A stretch of 64,000 nucleotides of DNA. Origin: Komagataeibacter melomenusus. GTDB lineage: Bacteria; Pseudomonadota; Alphaproteobacteria; Acetobacterales; Acetobacteraceae. Below, in pieces: positions 17,454 to 26,366 of the stretch. Position numbers and translations under genes: made by a program. Each line of letters opens with the position of its first letter. Within the stretch, counting starts at the first letter, position 1. The DNA is taken from positions 58,681 through 122,680 of the forward strand of contig NZ_JABJWC010000006.1 in NCBI RefSeq assembly GCF_013155395.1. Direction: 5' to 3'. Under the pieces are notes generated by a model. It searched no databases. It worked only from the letters and a program-made list of their open reading frames with translations, and was not told the DNA's origin.

Positions 17454-19559
17454 ATGGAAGGCCAAGACCACCGAACGGTCAGGGAGGCCATGTCCGACAC
17501 ATCGGCAGCAAACGCAGGGCAGCGCCTGCGCGACATGGCACGTCTCTATTTTCCCTGGGCGGACAGGCTGCCTGCGGGGTGGCTGGGCTTTGGCCTGCGC
17601 ACATGGTTTTCGCTCGTCATCGGGCTGGCCACGGCGTTCTGGGTCCAGATCGACAACCCGCTGCTTGTCGGCGTGACCGTGATGATCCTGGCGCAGCCGC
17701 TGCGCGGGCAGGCGCTGTCGAAGGCGTTTTACCGCATCCTGGGCACGGTGGTGGGCATGGGCGTGTCGATCGTGCTCGTGGCGGTATGGAACCAGCAGCG
17801 CGGGCCGTTTCTGGGCGGTGTTGCGCTGTGGCTGGCAGCGTGCGCGTTCGTGGGGTCGCTCGAGCGTGACTTCCGCTCCTATGGGGCGCTGCTGTCGGGC
17901 TATACGGTGGCACTCGTGGCGGTCAACTGCATCGATACGCCGCAGAATGTCTTCAACATTGCCGTCTCGCGGGCTTCGGCCATTACCATCGGGGTCTTTG
18001 CGGTGGCGGTGGTCAATATCCTCTCCGGTTCGCCCGAGGCTACGCGCGGGCTGGCCAACGGGCTGAAGCAGCTCACCCGCCCCATCAGCGAGACCGCGCG
18101 CGCGGCCCTCCAGCACCTGTATGACCGGGGTGCCCAGGCCGACATCAGGCTGGCCGGGGGCATTCTGGCACTGACCACGCGCCTGTCCTATGCCCGCACG
18201 GAATTCGAGCGTGGCGGCATGCGGGCCAACGGGGCGCGGCTGGCCATGGTGTCCATGCTGACGGTGCTCGATTGCGCGCGCGGCCTTGGCCGCCACACGG
18301 GCCACGGCAACATCGACCCCGCCGTTGAGGAGGCCATTGCCCGCATCGCGCGCCAGACCGACCTGCGGCTGGACCAGGCGGGGTTTACGCTGCGCATTCT
18401 CGCAGCCATCCGCGAAGCGCTTCGCGCCCATGTGCCCAATACCGATGAAGCCTTTGCCATCGAGCGCGCGGCCCGCATGCTGACCGCGCGCGTGCGGCTG
18501 CATGCGGGCCAGCAGATGCTGGTGGATGGCACCGGCAGCGCGGCTGACAGCAAGACCATCGCCATCGCAACGCAGCCCAACATCCTGCTTGCCTTCATCG
18601 GGGCGCTGCGGGTGCTGGTGGGCTTCTCGTTCGCGGCGGCAATATGCGTGATTACCGGCCTGCCGGGTGCGACCGTAGCCCTGGCCCAGACCGCGCTGAC
18701 CCTGACGCTGGCCGCCACCAATGTCGATACGGCCCGCTTTGGCATGGGGGCGGTCATCGGCATTCCGTGCAGCGTGCTGGCGGCAGCCGCGCTGAACTTC
18801 TTCGTGCTGCTGCATGGGGCGGACATGCCCTTCCTTGCGCTGGCGCTCCTGCCGCAGACCTTCCTGGCGTGCCTTTTGCTCATGCGGCCGGGCACGGCGG
18901 CGATCGGGTTCAATTACGGGGTGTTCTTCTTCGCCATGCTGGGGCTGGACAACCACCAGAGCTACAACCCAACCGAATTCCTCAACCGCAACATCTTCTA
19001 CCTGCTGGCCGCGCTGCTGGCCTTCATCATCCTCGTGCTGCTGTTTCCGCCCTCGGCCCGCAGGCAGCGCTTCTGGATGGCATCGACCATCGTGCGCGCG
19101 CTCGAGCGCCAGATGGCGGGCCGGGGCGAGGCCGATGGCCCGACCCGCCTCACCCGCGCCTATGACCGGCTGGCCCAGATGCAGTTCTGGAACGACCGCC
19201 TGCCGCCCAGCCCCAGCGGCGCCCGGCAGCTTGAAAGCTTTACCGCCTTTACCGAGCTTGATGGCGCTCTGGCACGCGCACGCGCCTATGCCCGCCAGGC
19301 CCAAGACCATGCCCTGCTGCGGCCTGCCGCCGAACTGGCGGCACGCGAACTGCGGCTGCACGCGCCATGGGGCGACATTGACGCGCGCCTGCAACAGGCC
19401 TGCGCCGCAGTCCCTGCCCCTTCCCCCTACCTGCCGCCGCCCGAGCAGGTCGCGGCACTCAACCTGCTGGCGGGGCTGGACGGGGTGCTGCATGCATGGC
19501 GCGCGGCACAGCCCCGGCTGCGCCATTACGGCATCATCAACAAAGATAAGGCAGGCTGA
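17454..19559 (+). CDS. FUSC-family inner-membrane efflux protein (AaeB-like)
   Basis: 701-residue membrane protein with two transmembrane blocks (roughly 30-190 and 375-530), each followed by a soluble region, the FUSC/AaeB architecture of aromatic-acid exporters. Family motifs such as RILGTVVGMGVSI near 100 and YNPTEFLNRN near 500 fit. An alternative ATG at 17490 follows GGGAGG closely and would drop 12 residues. Its TGA overlaps the start of the DUF1656 gene, and a HlyD-type adaptor follows, giving the three-part export set. No outer-membrane factor is adjacent. Confidence 0.87.
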   Translation: MEGQDHRTVREAMSDTSAANAGQRLRDMARLYFPWADRLPAGWLGFGLRTWFSLVIGLATAFWVQIDNPLLVGVTVMILAQPLRGQALSKAFYRILGTVVGMGVSIVLVAVWNQQRGPFLGGVALWLAACAFVGSLERDFRSYGALLSGYTVALVAVNCIDTPQNVFNIAVSRASAITIGVFAVAVVNILSGSPEATRGLANGLKQLTRPISETARAALQHLYDRGAQADIRLAGGILALTTRLSYARTEFERGGMRANGARLAMVSMLTVLDCARGLGRHTGHGNIDPAVEEAIARIARQTDLRLDQAGFTLRILAAIREALRAHVPNTDEAFAIERAARMLTARVRLHAGQQMLVDGTGSAADSKTIAIATQPNILLAFIGALRVLVGFSFAAAICVITGLPGATVALAQTALTLTLAATNVDTARFGMGAVIGIPCSVLAAAALNFFVLLHGADMPFLALALLPQTFLACLLLMRPGTAAIGFNYGVFFFAMLGLDNHQSYNPTEFLNRNIFYLLAALLAFIILVLLFPPSARRQRFWMASTIVRALERQMAGRGEADGPTRLTRAYDRLAQMQFWNDRLPPSPSGARQLESFTAFTELDGALARARAYARQAQDHALLRPAAELAARELRLHAPWGDIDARLQQACAAVPAPSPYLPPPEQVAALNLLAGLDGVLHAWRAAQPRLRHYGIINKDKAG

Positions 19560-19753
19560 TGCGGCAGGTCGTGGATGTGGAAGGCGTGCTGGTCTCGGCC
19601 TTTGTCATGAATCTCGGGCTGGCGCTGTGCACGCTGCTCGTGCTGCGGGCCGTACTCTCGTGGCTCAACCTGTGGCGCTTTGTGTGGAACCCGCCGCTGG
19701 CCCAGTTCGGCCTGCTGATCTGCCTTGTTGGCCTGTACACCCTGATGTTGTGA
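19559..19753 (+). CDS. DUF1656 small membrane protein of the FUSC efflux set
   Basis: 64 residues with two hydrophobic helices (about 12-32 and 45-63). Small proteins of this kind (AaeX-like) regularly lie between FUSC and HlyD genes in aromatic-acid efflux operons. Its ATG overlaps the stop of the FUSC gene by one base, and the adaptor follows 12 bases downstream. The precise role is unknown, probably an assembly or accessory subunit. Confidence 0.85.
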   Translation: MRQVVDVEGVLVSAFVMNLGLALCTLLVLRAVLSWLNLWRFVWNPPLAQFGLLICLVGLYTLML

Positions 19754-19765
19754 AAGACTGCTGAC

Positions 19766-20716
19766 GTGTTCGCATATGCAAACCGCTTCGTGCGCCTGGC
19801 CATTACCGCGACCATTCTTTTTGTCGCGGCCATCGTGGTGATCGTATTGTGGGATTACTACACCGCCTCACCGTGGACACGGAACGGGCAGGTCCGCGCG
19901 CAGGTGGCCAATATCGCGCCGCGCATTTCGGGCCAGATCAATGAAGTGCGCGTGCATGACAACCAGTTCGTGCACAAGGGCGACGTGCTGTACGTGATCG
20001 ACCCGTTCGACTTCCGCGTGAAGGTGGATATCGCCGAGGCGGCGGTCAATGAGCGCCGCGCGGACCTTGAGTTCAAGACATCGCAATACGAACGCCGCCA
20101 GAAGATTTCCGGCGTTGCGGTATCGGGCGAGGAAAAGCAGCAGTTCGAGGCCATAGCCCAGCAGGCGGAAGCGCAGTATGCCGCAGCCCTGGCCGACCTG
20201 CGGCAGGCACGCATCGACCTTGAACGCACCGAGGTGCGCAGTTCGCTCAACGGCTATGTCACCAACCTGACCATGCGCGCGGGCGACTATGCCAGTGCGG
20301 GGCATGTGAACATCCAGATCATCGATGCGGAGTCCTATTGGGTGGACGGATATTTCGAGGAGACGAAAATCCATTCCATCCGCGAAGGCGAGCCCGTGCG
20401 GCTGGACCTGATGGGATTTCATGAGCCCCTGTTCGGCCATGTGGAAAGCATTACGCGCGGCATTGCCAGCAACAACGCCGCCACCTCCATACAGGGGCTG
20501 CCAGCGGTGGACCCGGTCTATACCTGGGTGCGGCTGGCGCAGCGCATTCCCGTGCGCGTGCATATCGACAGCGTGCCGCCCGGCCTCGTGCTGGCCGCAG
20601 GCATGACCGCCACCGTCACGGTCGTGTCAGAGGCGGGGAACCGCCGCCACATGTCGGTGCGTGACGCGCTGCGCCATGTGGGTGATGACATGCAGCACCT
20701 TGCGGGACACCGTTGA
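19766..20716 (+). CDS. HlyD-family periplasmic adaptor subunit (AaeA-like)
   Basis: 316-residue membrane-fusion protein. One N-terminal membrane helix (about 10-30) is followed by the biotinyl-lipoyl half ISGQINEVRVHDNQFVHKGD (about 51-70), a short alpha-helical hairpin rich in Gln and Ala (about 90-150), the second half-motif RSSLNGYVTNLTMRAGDYAS, and beta-barrel regions. The start is GTG 19766 with only a weak ribosome site. It links the FUSC pump to an outer-membrane channel and completes the operon. Confidence 0.9.
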   Translation: MFAYANRFVRLAITATILFVAAIVVIVLWDYYTASPWTRNGQVRAQVANIAPRISGQINEVRVHDNQFVHKGDVLYVIDPFDFRVKVDIAEAAVNERRADLEFKTSQYERRQKISGVAVSGEEKQQFEAIAQQAEAQYAAALADLRQARIDLERTEVRSSLNGYVTNLTMRAGDYASAGHVNIQIIDAESYWVDGYFEETKIHSIREGEPVRLDLMGFHEPLFGHVESITRGIASNNAATSIQGLPAVDPVYTWVRLAQRIPVRVHIDSVPPGLVLAAGMTATVTVVSEAGNRRHMSVRDALRHVGDDMQHLAGHR

Positions 20717-20719
20717 GGG

Positions 20720-20771
20720 CAGGTGAAAAGACATCGCCTTTTTGAAAAAAGGCGACACCCAAAAACTTTTC
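20720..20771 (+). repeat. Partial two-hairpin repeat (hairpin B only)
   Basis: AGGTGAAAAGACATCGCC, the palindrome GCCTTTTTGAAAAAAGGC, then ACACCCAAAAACTTTT. Hairpin A is missing. It lies directly after the HlyD gene and before the 3' end of the minus-strand gene at 20931. Confidence 0.7.
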
Positions 20772-20930
20772 TTCTTTTTTCTCCCGCGCAGCGGGCGCGT
20801 GTTTATCCCCAGATTCGGGGGAAGGATGTCCGGGCAACCCTGTGGAAAGACCTGTCAGAAACAGGGGAAAACGGGCACGTTTGTCACGAATCCTTCACAG
20901 AGCAGGCATAATGGCTACCCCTGTCCGGCT

Positions 20931-21200
20931 TCAGCCTTCGCCTGCGCGTGAAGGCGTGGCGTAGGGGTCCGCCACCGGGGCGGCAGGCGCTGCCCCCATC
21001 CGGTGGGCCCGGTAGAGCAGGCCATGGCCGAGCTTTTCAATCAGCAGGCCACGGCGCTGCAGGCGTTCATGGCTGATGGCGTAACCGGTTTCGCGCACGA
21101 TCTGGCCCCACAGCACCTGCAACCAGCCCCGCAGGGCAAGCTTCATCCGTGTCATATCGCGCGCACTCCCGTTCACCGCCATGTCAGTCATTATATTCAT
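20931..21200 (-). CDS. Hypothetical protein
   Basis: 89-residue frame whose middle reads RMKLALRGWLQVLWGQIVRE and then HERLQRRGLLIEKLGHGLLY, a basic amphipathic helical composition unlike an out-of-frame shadow. No known domain is recognised. Start choice is uncertain because two further Met codons (residues 4 and 7) follow the first and no ribosome site is clear. The Pro/Ala-rich tail is probably disordered. Confidence 0.5.
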   Translation of the reverse strand: MNIMTDMAVNGSARDMTRMKLALRGWLQVLWGQIVRETGYAISHERLQRRGLLIEKLGHGLLYRAHRMGAAPAAPVADPYATPSRAGEG

Positions 21201-21335
21201 GGCAGATAGGCTTTATGCGCATGACATTCAAGGCAACATATATGGCCTGGAAGGTTATTTTTATTTAATTCCTGTCATGACATGAGGAGTGCCCGCCACC
21301 GCGCACGCCGTCATGCCCGCCCATCCGTGACAAGG

Positions 21336-21866
21336 ATGAACCTGAGCCAGTCCGCCATGGGGGATATCTTGCGCCATCTGTTCGTGTTTCTTGCCCTGCT
21401 GGGGTGGGGGTGTGCCACCGCTGCCGCCCAGACACCGGCCTCACAGGTCATCAGCACCCTGTTTTCCGACAAGCTGACCATGATGGACCTTGGCCTGATC
21501 CGCGCCGAGCGCGCCATGCAGCACGAAATTGACAGCCTGCCCGACACCTATGACAGCGACATGGTGCCCGTGGCCGATTTCGACCCCAGGCGCAACAGCA
21601 TCCTGGTGGGCATATGGTACCAGAACCATGACAGCTTCAGCCGCGCGCAATGCGACAAGTTGCTTGATACGATCCGCAAATCGTTTGGCAACCAGCCCAC
21701 GACCATCATCGCCGCGTGGTTCCGCCACCACGGCTATACCTCGCTACGCGATGCGGGGCAGTTCTATACCGGGCTGCGCAACATCATCTGGCTGGTGGTC
21801 ACTGATGGGGACCGCGCCTGCTCGTATTCCATGGCGACAGGGCAGACGACGGTGAACGGGTTCTGA
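21336..21866 (+). CDS. Hypothetical secreted protein
   Basis: About 176 residues. A hydrophobic stretch LRHLFVFLALLGWGCATAAA ending AQ-T looks like a signal peptide, followed by a mixed domain with YQNHDSFSRAQCDKLLDTIR and DGDRACSYSM. Two Cys in the mature part may form a disulfide. Start could be ATG 21336 or 21357. The open frame also extends up to 21282. No family is recognised. It is convergent with the gamma-glutamyltransferase gene, separated by a hairpin. Confidence 0.65.
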   Translation: MNLSQSAMGDILRHLFVFLALLGWGCATAAAQTPASQVISTLFSDKLTMMDLGLIRAERAMQHEIDSLPDTYDSDMVPVADFDPRRNSILVGIWYQNHDSFSRAQCDKLLDTIRKSFGNQPTTIIAAWFRHHGYTSLRDAGQFYTGLRNIIWLVVTDGDRACSYSMATGQTTVNGF

Positions 21867-21903
21867 CCGGCAGGCGGCAGCCATACGGGTTGCCGCCTGC
21901 CGG
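21867..21903. terminator. Strong hairpin between convergent genes
   Basis: A perfect 13-base-pair stem (CCGGCAGGCGGCA with its complement) encloses an 11-base loop and begins immediately after the plus-strand stop codon. It ends six bases before the minus-strand stop. There is no T tract. It probably ends or stabilises both transcripts. Confidence 0.6.
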
Positions 21904-21909
21904 GCTGCT

Positions 21910-23622
21910 TCAGGCCCTGTCTTCTTCAGGGGTATCAGGCGCCTTGTCGGGCCAGAAACGCACGCCCGGCCTGGCCACGCCGCCGCCAAGCGCCATGGCA
22001 GTACCATCCGCGCGCCAGCAGGCGGCACCTGTCATCATGCCATCCGCTCCGAAGGCGATGCCATTCATACCACCGCCAATATGCGGCTTGCGCCTGACCT
22101 CATAGCCCGCCGCCTCAAGGTCGGCCTGCCGGGGGGCATAGGCGGGCTCAAGTTCGACTTCCTGCCCCTGCGTCCACAGACGTGGGGCTTCCACGGCCTG
22201 CTGGAGGGTCATCCCGTGATCGATCAGGTTGACAATCGCCTGGAAAATGGACGGGAAGATCCGCAATCCCCCCGGCATGCCCAGCGCAAAGGCCGGCTTT
22301 TCGCCTTCATAGACGATCATGGGCGCCATTGACGTCGGCACCCGCTTGCCCGGCTCGATCGACAGCGCCCGACCTGGATGGGGGTCGAAATTGCTCATGT
22401 AGTTGTTGGGAATGATGCCGGTTTCGGGGTCCATGTACCGCGCGCCGAACAGGCCGTTGATCGTATGGGTCGCGGCAACCACGTTGCCATCGCGATCGGC
22501 CACTGTCAGATGGGTGGTATCATGGCTTTCGTGCAGCATGCCGCCCATATCGGCCAGCGCGCCACCCTTTGTCAGGCGATCGAGGCATTCGCGGGCATAG
22601 GCCTTGGAGGTCAGGCGCGCGACCGGCACATCGACAAAAGCCGGATCACCACTGAAACGGCGCCGGTCGGCAAAGGCGATGCGGATGACTTCTGCCAGCA
22701 GGCGCAGGCTTTCCGTGCTGCCAAAGCCCATTGCCCTGATATCGAACGGCTCGAGCATGTTCAGCATCTGGGTAATATGCACGCCCGATGAAGCTGGCGG
22801 CGGCGGCCCCATGATCCGGTAGCCCCGATAATGACCCACCACGGGCGCGCGGTCGACGGTACGGTAAGCGCGCAGGTCATCCATGGATAACCAGCCCGGA
22901 TCAGGGCTGCTGGCAATGGTCCGCACGAGGGATTCGCCCAGCGCGCCATCGTACAGCGCGGCCGCACCCTCGCGCGCGATCAGTTCCAGGCTGCTGGCAT
23001 ATTGCGGCTGGTACAGGCGCGTGCCCGCCTTGACCGGCGTGCCACCCGGCATGAACAGGGCCTGCATGGCCGGATCCATCGCCAGATCGGCCGCATGTTC
23101 GCGCACCGCGCCCGCCAGGTAGTGCGTGGCCTCGAAGCCAGACCGGGCCAGCCGGATGGCAGGGGCCACCACATCAGCAAAAGGCAGCCTGCCAAACCGG
23201 GTCTGCATGCCATGCCAGCCCAGCAGGTTGCCCGGCACGGCAACGGAGGTCGCGCCCACAAGGCTGCGACGCCCTTTGGTATCCATGTATAGCGGCCCTT
23301 CATCGGCCACGGGTTCATAGATCGTGGGCGTCATGGCCCGCGCCGCGCAGGACAGGGCATCAATAACGACATGTTTCCCATCAGCCAGCCGCAGGTGCGA
23401 CAGACCGCCCCCCGCCACACCAACCATCATGGGTTCAACCACTGTCAGGGCCAGCAGGGCAGCCGCGGCCGCATCAAATGCATTGCCTCCTGCCGCCAGC
23501 ATTTCCATGCCCGCCATCGTGCCGAGCGGGTGGTTGGTTACAATCGTGCCATTGCGCCCGGTCACCGGGCTCTTGTCACAGATAAAAGGCAGGGACGGTG
23601 ATGAAAGACCGGATGCGTTCAT
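21910..23622 (-). CDS. ggt: Gamma-glutamyltransferase family protein (Ntn hydrolase)
   Basis: 570-residue self-cleaving N-terminal-nucleophile hydrolase that removes or transfers gamma-glutamyl groups from glutathione or gamma-glutamyl peptides. The expected nucleophile is T369 in HDTTHLTVAD, N-terminal to the small subunit after autoproteolysis. Upstream features include GGNAFDAAAAALLALTVVEP (45-64) and PPPPASSGVHITQMLNML near 273-290, and the C-terminal GGG...GG region is intact. No signal peptide is visible, although many family members are periplasmic. It is the last gene of the receptor-acylase-peptidase run on this strand. Confidence 0.92.
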   Translation of the reverse strand: MNASGLSSPSLPFICDKSPVTGRNGTIVTNHPLGTMAGMEMLAAGGNAFDAAAAALLALTVVEPMMVGVAGGGLSHLRLADGKHVVIDALSCAARAMTPTIYEPVADEGPLYMDTKGRRSLVGATSVAVPGNLLGWHGMQTRFGRLPFADVVAPAIRLARSGFEATHYLAGAVREHAADLAMDPAMQALFMPGGTPVKAGTRLYQPQYASSLELIAREGAAALYDGALGESLVRTIASSPDPGWLSMDDLRAYRTVDRAPVVGHYRGYRIMGPPPPASSGVHITQMLNMLEPFDIRAMGFGSTESLRLLAEVIRIAFADRRRFSGDPAFVDVPVARLTSKAYARECLDRLTKGGALADMGGMLHESHDTTHLTVADRDGNVVAATHTINGLFGARYMDPETGIIPNNYMSNFDPHPGRALSIEPGKRVPTSMAPMIVYEGEKPAFALGMPGGLRIFPSIFQAIVNLIDHGMTLQQAVEAPRLWTQGQEVELEPAYAPRQADLEAAGYEVRRKPHIGGGMNGIAFGADGMMTGAACWRADGTAMALGGGVARPGVRFWPDKAPDTPEEDRA

Positions 23623-23675
23623 GATGCCCTTGTTCTGGCTGCGTGAAAGAAAAAAAGAATCAAGCCGGGACCGCC

Positions 23676-25721
23676 TTACCTGCCCTGTGCCGTACCGGCC
23701 ATGACCAGCGCGGTGATGGCGGTGCTCGCGTCATTACCCCTGTCGATATCGGGGATGGCGTGGTCCGGGTCGAGAATGGCGGAGCGCACCGGCTTGCCAT
23801 CCGGCAGGAGCACGATGGTCTCGTTGCCCTTCGCCCACACCTCGGTCGGCAGGACGCGCCGGGTGGTCGTGCCATCGGCCCAGGTTACCTGCAACGTGAC
23901 CGGCAGCGGCAGGGCGCCCTTGTTCTGCACCTTCACCCGCACGCCTTTTGCCGGGTCATTATCAACATATTCCATGCCCGCCAGCGCATAATCGGGTGCG
24001 GCATTGGTGAAGTACCAGCCACGCCAGAACCATGACAGGTCCTCCCCCGCGTCACTTTCCATCAGGCGGAAGAAGTCGGACGGCGTGGGGTGGCGATAGG
24101 CCCAGGCGGCAATGTAGTGACGGAACGCCGGATCGAAGCGCGCAGGACCAAGGATCTGGCTGCGCAGCAGTTCCAGCCCGTAAGCCGCCTTGAAATACGG
24201 CATGGCATGCCGGTCGCCCCGGCCGGGAATATAGGAGGGCGCCATGAGGGGCTGGTAGACCGGGTCCTTGAGCACCTTGACGATGTCATCGGCCGGCCGG
24301 CCGGTATCGGGCGCGTATTCGCCATCATGCTTGGGCGCGAACTCGCCCTTGTTGAAATGCAGCGAGGCCAGTGAATCGATAAAGGTGTTGAAGCCTTCAT
24401 CCATGAAGCCGTTGCGGCGCTCGTTGGAGCCGACAATCATGGGGAACCATGTATGGCCGAGTTCATGGGTCGTGATCCAGAACAGCTTGGCGTCGCGGTC
24501 CTTCATGCCATCGAACACGATGCCCGGATATTCCATGCCCGCGCCATGTCCGCCCACGTTGATGGCGGTAGGCCAGGGGTAAGGGTACCAGTCATGCGAG
24601 AAATACTCGATCGTATGCTTGACGTATTCGGTCGAGCGGTCCCATGCCTGCGGCCCCATGGCCTCCACGGGATAGACCGACATGCCAAGCGGGGCCTCGG
24701 GCTTCAGGCCCGGTGCGGGGGCTATCGGCGGCAGGTCAAGCTTCGCCGCATCCCACAACAGGGCAGGCGAGGCGACGAAGGCCACGTCGCGCGTGTTGTC
24801 CATGTGGAAGCGCCATGTGCGGCTGCCTGAAGGTGGCGCGTGGGCTGCCGCCTCCACATCCGCGAGGTCGCGGATCATGACGCGCGTCTCGCTGCGCCGG
24901 GCCTGGGCCAGGCGCTGCTGCTGAGTGGTCGAGAGCACCTGTGCCGGGTTGACCAGCGCGCCGGAGCCCACGACCATGAAACTGGCGGGGACCGTTACCG
25001 CGTAATCGAAATTGCCGTAATCGAGATAGAACTCATCGCCCACATAGGGCAGCGCGTCCCACCCGCGCACGTCATCAAACACCGCCATGCGGGGGTAGAA
25101 CTGGGCAATTTCATAAATATCGCCGTTTTTGGATGGGCTGACCGCCGTGCGCCCGCCCCATGCGCCAGGCATGGTGTAGTGCCACCGCACCCGGAACACC
25201 TGCGTGCTGCCCGGTGCCAGCGGGTGGGGCAGGGTGATCTGCATGCGGGTATCGGAGATCAGCGGCGTCACCTCATGCGTGGCGCGACCGTCCACGAGGG
25301 TCACTGCCCCGATCTGCACCCCATCCGTATGCGGCGTAGCCGGGGGGCCGGACATATAGGCGCGCCTGCTGTCGGCACGGTACATGTTCTGGTCAAGCTG
25401 CACCCACAGCACCGGCAGGCTGCTCGGGCTGTTATTGTGGTAGGTGACCGTTTCCTCGCCCGTGAGTTCATGGGTGGCGGGGTCGAGGGTGACGGCAATG
25501 CGGTAATCTGCCTGGTTTTTCCATGCCATCGGCCCCGGCGTGCCATCGCCCGAGCGATAGGCGCTGACCGGGGTGGGCAGCGTGACGGGGCTGAAGACCT
25601 GGTTGGGATCAGGCACCGCACCCTGCGCATAAGCGGAAAGGGGGAAGAAACCAACGGGAGCGCTACCCACCGCCAGACAGCAAACCAGTCGGCAAAGCGG
25701 CTTACCCCAAGGTACTGACAT
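23676..25721 (-). CDS. M1-family metallopeptidase (secreted)
   Basis: 681-residue zinc aminopeptidase-like protein. The signal peptide covers about residues 1-32, ending SAYAQG. The zinc site is HELGH (419-423), with the third ligand E442 in MDEGFN. A GAGMEYP segment (394-400) stands where aminopeptidase N has GAMEN. C-terminal to the catalytic part there is a beta-rich Ig-like region. Start ATG 25721 is preceded by AGGGAG, and the longer open frame has no ribosome site. The protein probably trims peptides in the periplasm or at the cell surface, together with the adjacent acylase and gamma-glutamyltransferase. Confidence 0.9.
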   Translation of the reverse strand: MSVPWGKPLCRLVCCLAVGSAPVGFFPLSAYAQGAVPDPNQVFSPVTLPTPVSAYRSGDGTPGPMAWKNQADYRIAVTLDPATHELTGEETVTYHNNSPSSLPVLWVQLDQNMYRADSRRAYMSGPPATPHTDGVQIGAVTLVDGRATHEVTPLISDTRMQITLPHPLAPGSTQVFRVRWHYTMPGAWGGRTAVSPSKNGDIYEIAQFYPRMAVFDDVRGWDALPYVGDEFYLDYGNFDYAVTVPASFMVVGSGALVNPAQVLSTTQQQRLAQARRSETRVMIRDLADVEAAAHAPPSGSRTWRFHMDNTRDVAFVASPALLWDAAKLDLPPIAPAPGLKPEAPLGMSVYPVEAMGPQAWDRSTEYVKHTIEYFSHDWYPYPWPTAINVGGHGAGMEYPGIVFDGMKDRDAKLFWITTHELGHTWFPMIVGSNERRNGFMDEGFNTFIDSLASLHFNKGEFAPKHDGEYAPDTGRPADDIVKVLKDPVYQPLMAPSYIPGRGDRHAMPYFKAAYGLELLRSQILGPARFDPAFRHYIAAWAYRHPTPSDFFRLMESDAGEDLSWFWRGWYFTNAAPDYALAGMEYVDNDPAKGVRVKVQNKGALPLPVTLQVTWADGTTTRRVLPTEVWAKGNETIVLLPDGKPVRSAILDPDHAIPDIDRGNDASTAITALVMAGTAQGR

Positions 25722-25842
25722 TATATGGCATCTCCCTACCTTCCCGGAATAAAGCAGGTCATATCCGGTTTTTAATATACGTTTCTTGTATGTTACGAGG
25801 GTTCGGCCGGGATGCAAAATGTACCTGCGCCCGGCCATCCCC

Positions 25843-26325
25843 TCAAGGATGGGAAAAGAACTCGGTATAGGCCTTGGATTTCCCTTCCGGCGAACGACCG
25901 ATACCCCAGCGCATGAGCGTCTTGCCGTCATCCTGCAACTGCCAGATGGCGCCAACCACAACATCCTCGCCCTGCATCTCGAGAATTTCAAGCTGGTTGC
26001 CTTCAAGCGCACGCACCCGGACCGATGAGTAGCGGGTGGTGCCCTGAACGGGATAGGACTTGCCATCCATCACCGCGTCAAACGCGATCTGCATGGGCGG
26101 CTTGCCCTTGGCCGTGTCGTTTATGGAATGGTAGACGAGATGGTTATCATGAATTTCGACATCGATTTTCAGGCGCATCTTGCCTTTGGGGAACTGCCCG
26201 TTGCTCCAGGTCGAGCGCATGTTGTCATTGACCCAGGTGCCCGCAAACCCGTCAACCGGCGCGGCTGAGGCATAAGAAGCCGAACCAAGCAGTCCGGCCA
26301 ATACTGCCAGCATGAATTTTTTCAT
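25843..26325 (-). CDS. Small secreted protein of unknown function
   Basis: 160 residues with a clear signal peptide (MKKFMLAVLAGLLGSASYAS then AAP). The mature part starts GFAGTWVNDNMRSTWSNGQF and is beta-rich, ending TLMRWGIGRSPEGKSKAYTEF. The GTW opening resembles small lipocalin-like or DUF domains, but no family is certain. ATG 26325 has GGAAAG five bases upstream. An ATG four codons earlier is less well served. It lies between the acylase and M1 peptidase genes with short gaps, so it probably belongs to that operon. Confidence 0.75.
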   Translation of the reverse strand: MKKFMLAVLAGLLGSASYASAAPVDGFAGTWVNDNMRSTWSNGQFPKGKMRLKIDVEIHDNHLVYHSINDTAKGKPPMQIAFDAVMDGKSYPVQGTTRYSSVRVRALEGNQLEILEMQGEDVVVGAIWQLQDDGKTLMRWGIGRSPEGKSKAYTEFFSHP

Positions 26326-26366
26326 TTTACTTTCCATTTACCAGTCATGACAGGACAAAACGGCGA

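Noticed and set aside
17427..19526. 699-codon minus-strand frame
   Set aside because: It is the mirror of the FUSC gene. The product is rich in His, Gln, Arg and Gly with no domain, typical of a high-GC shadow.
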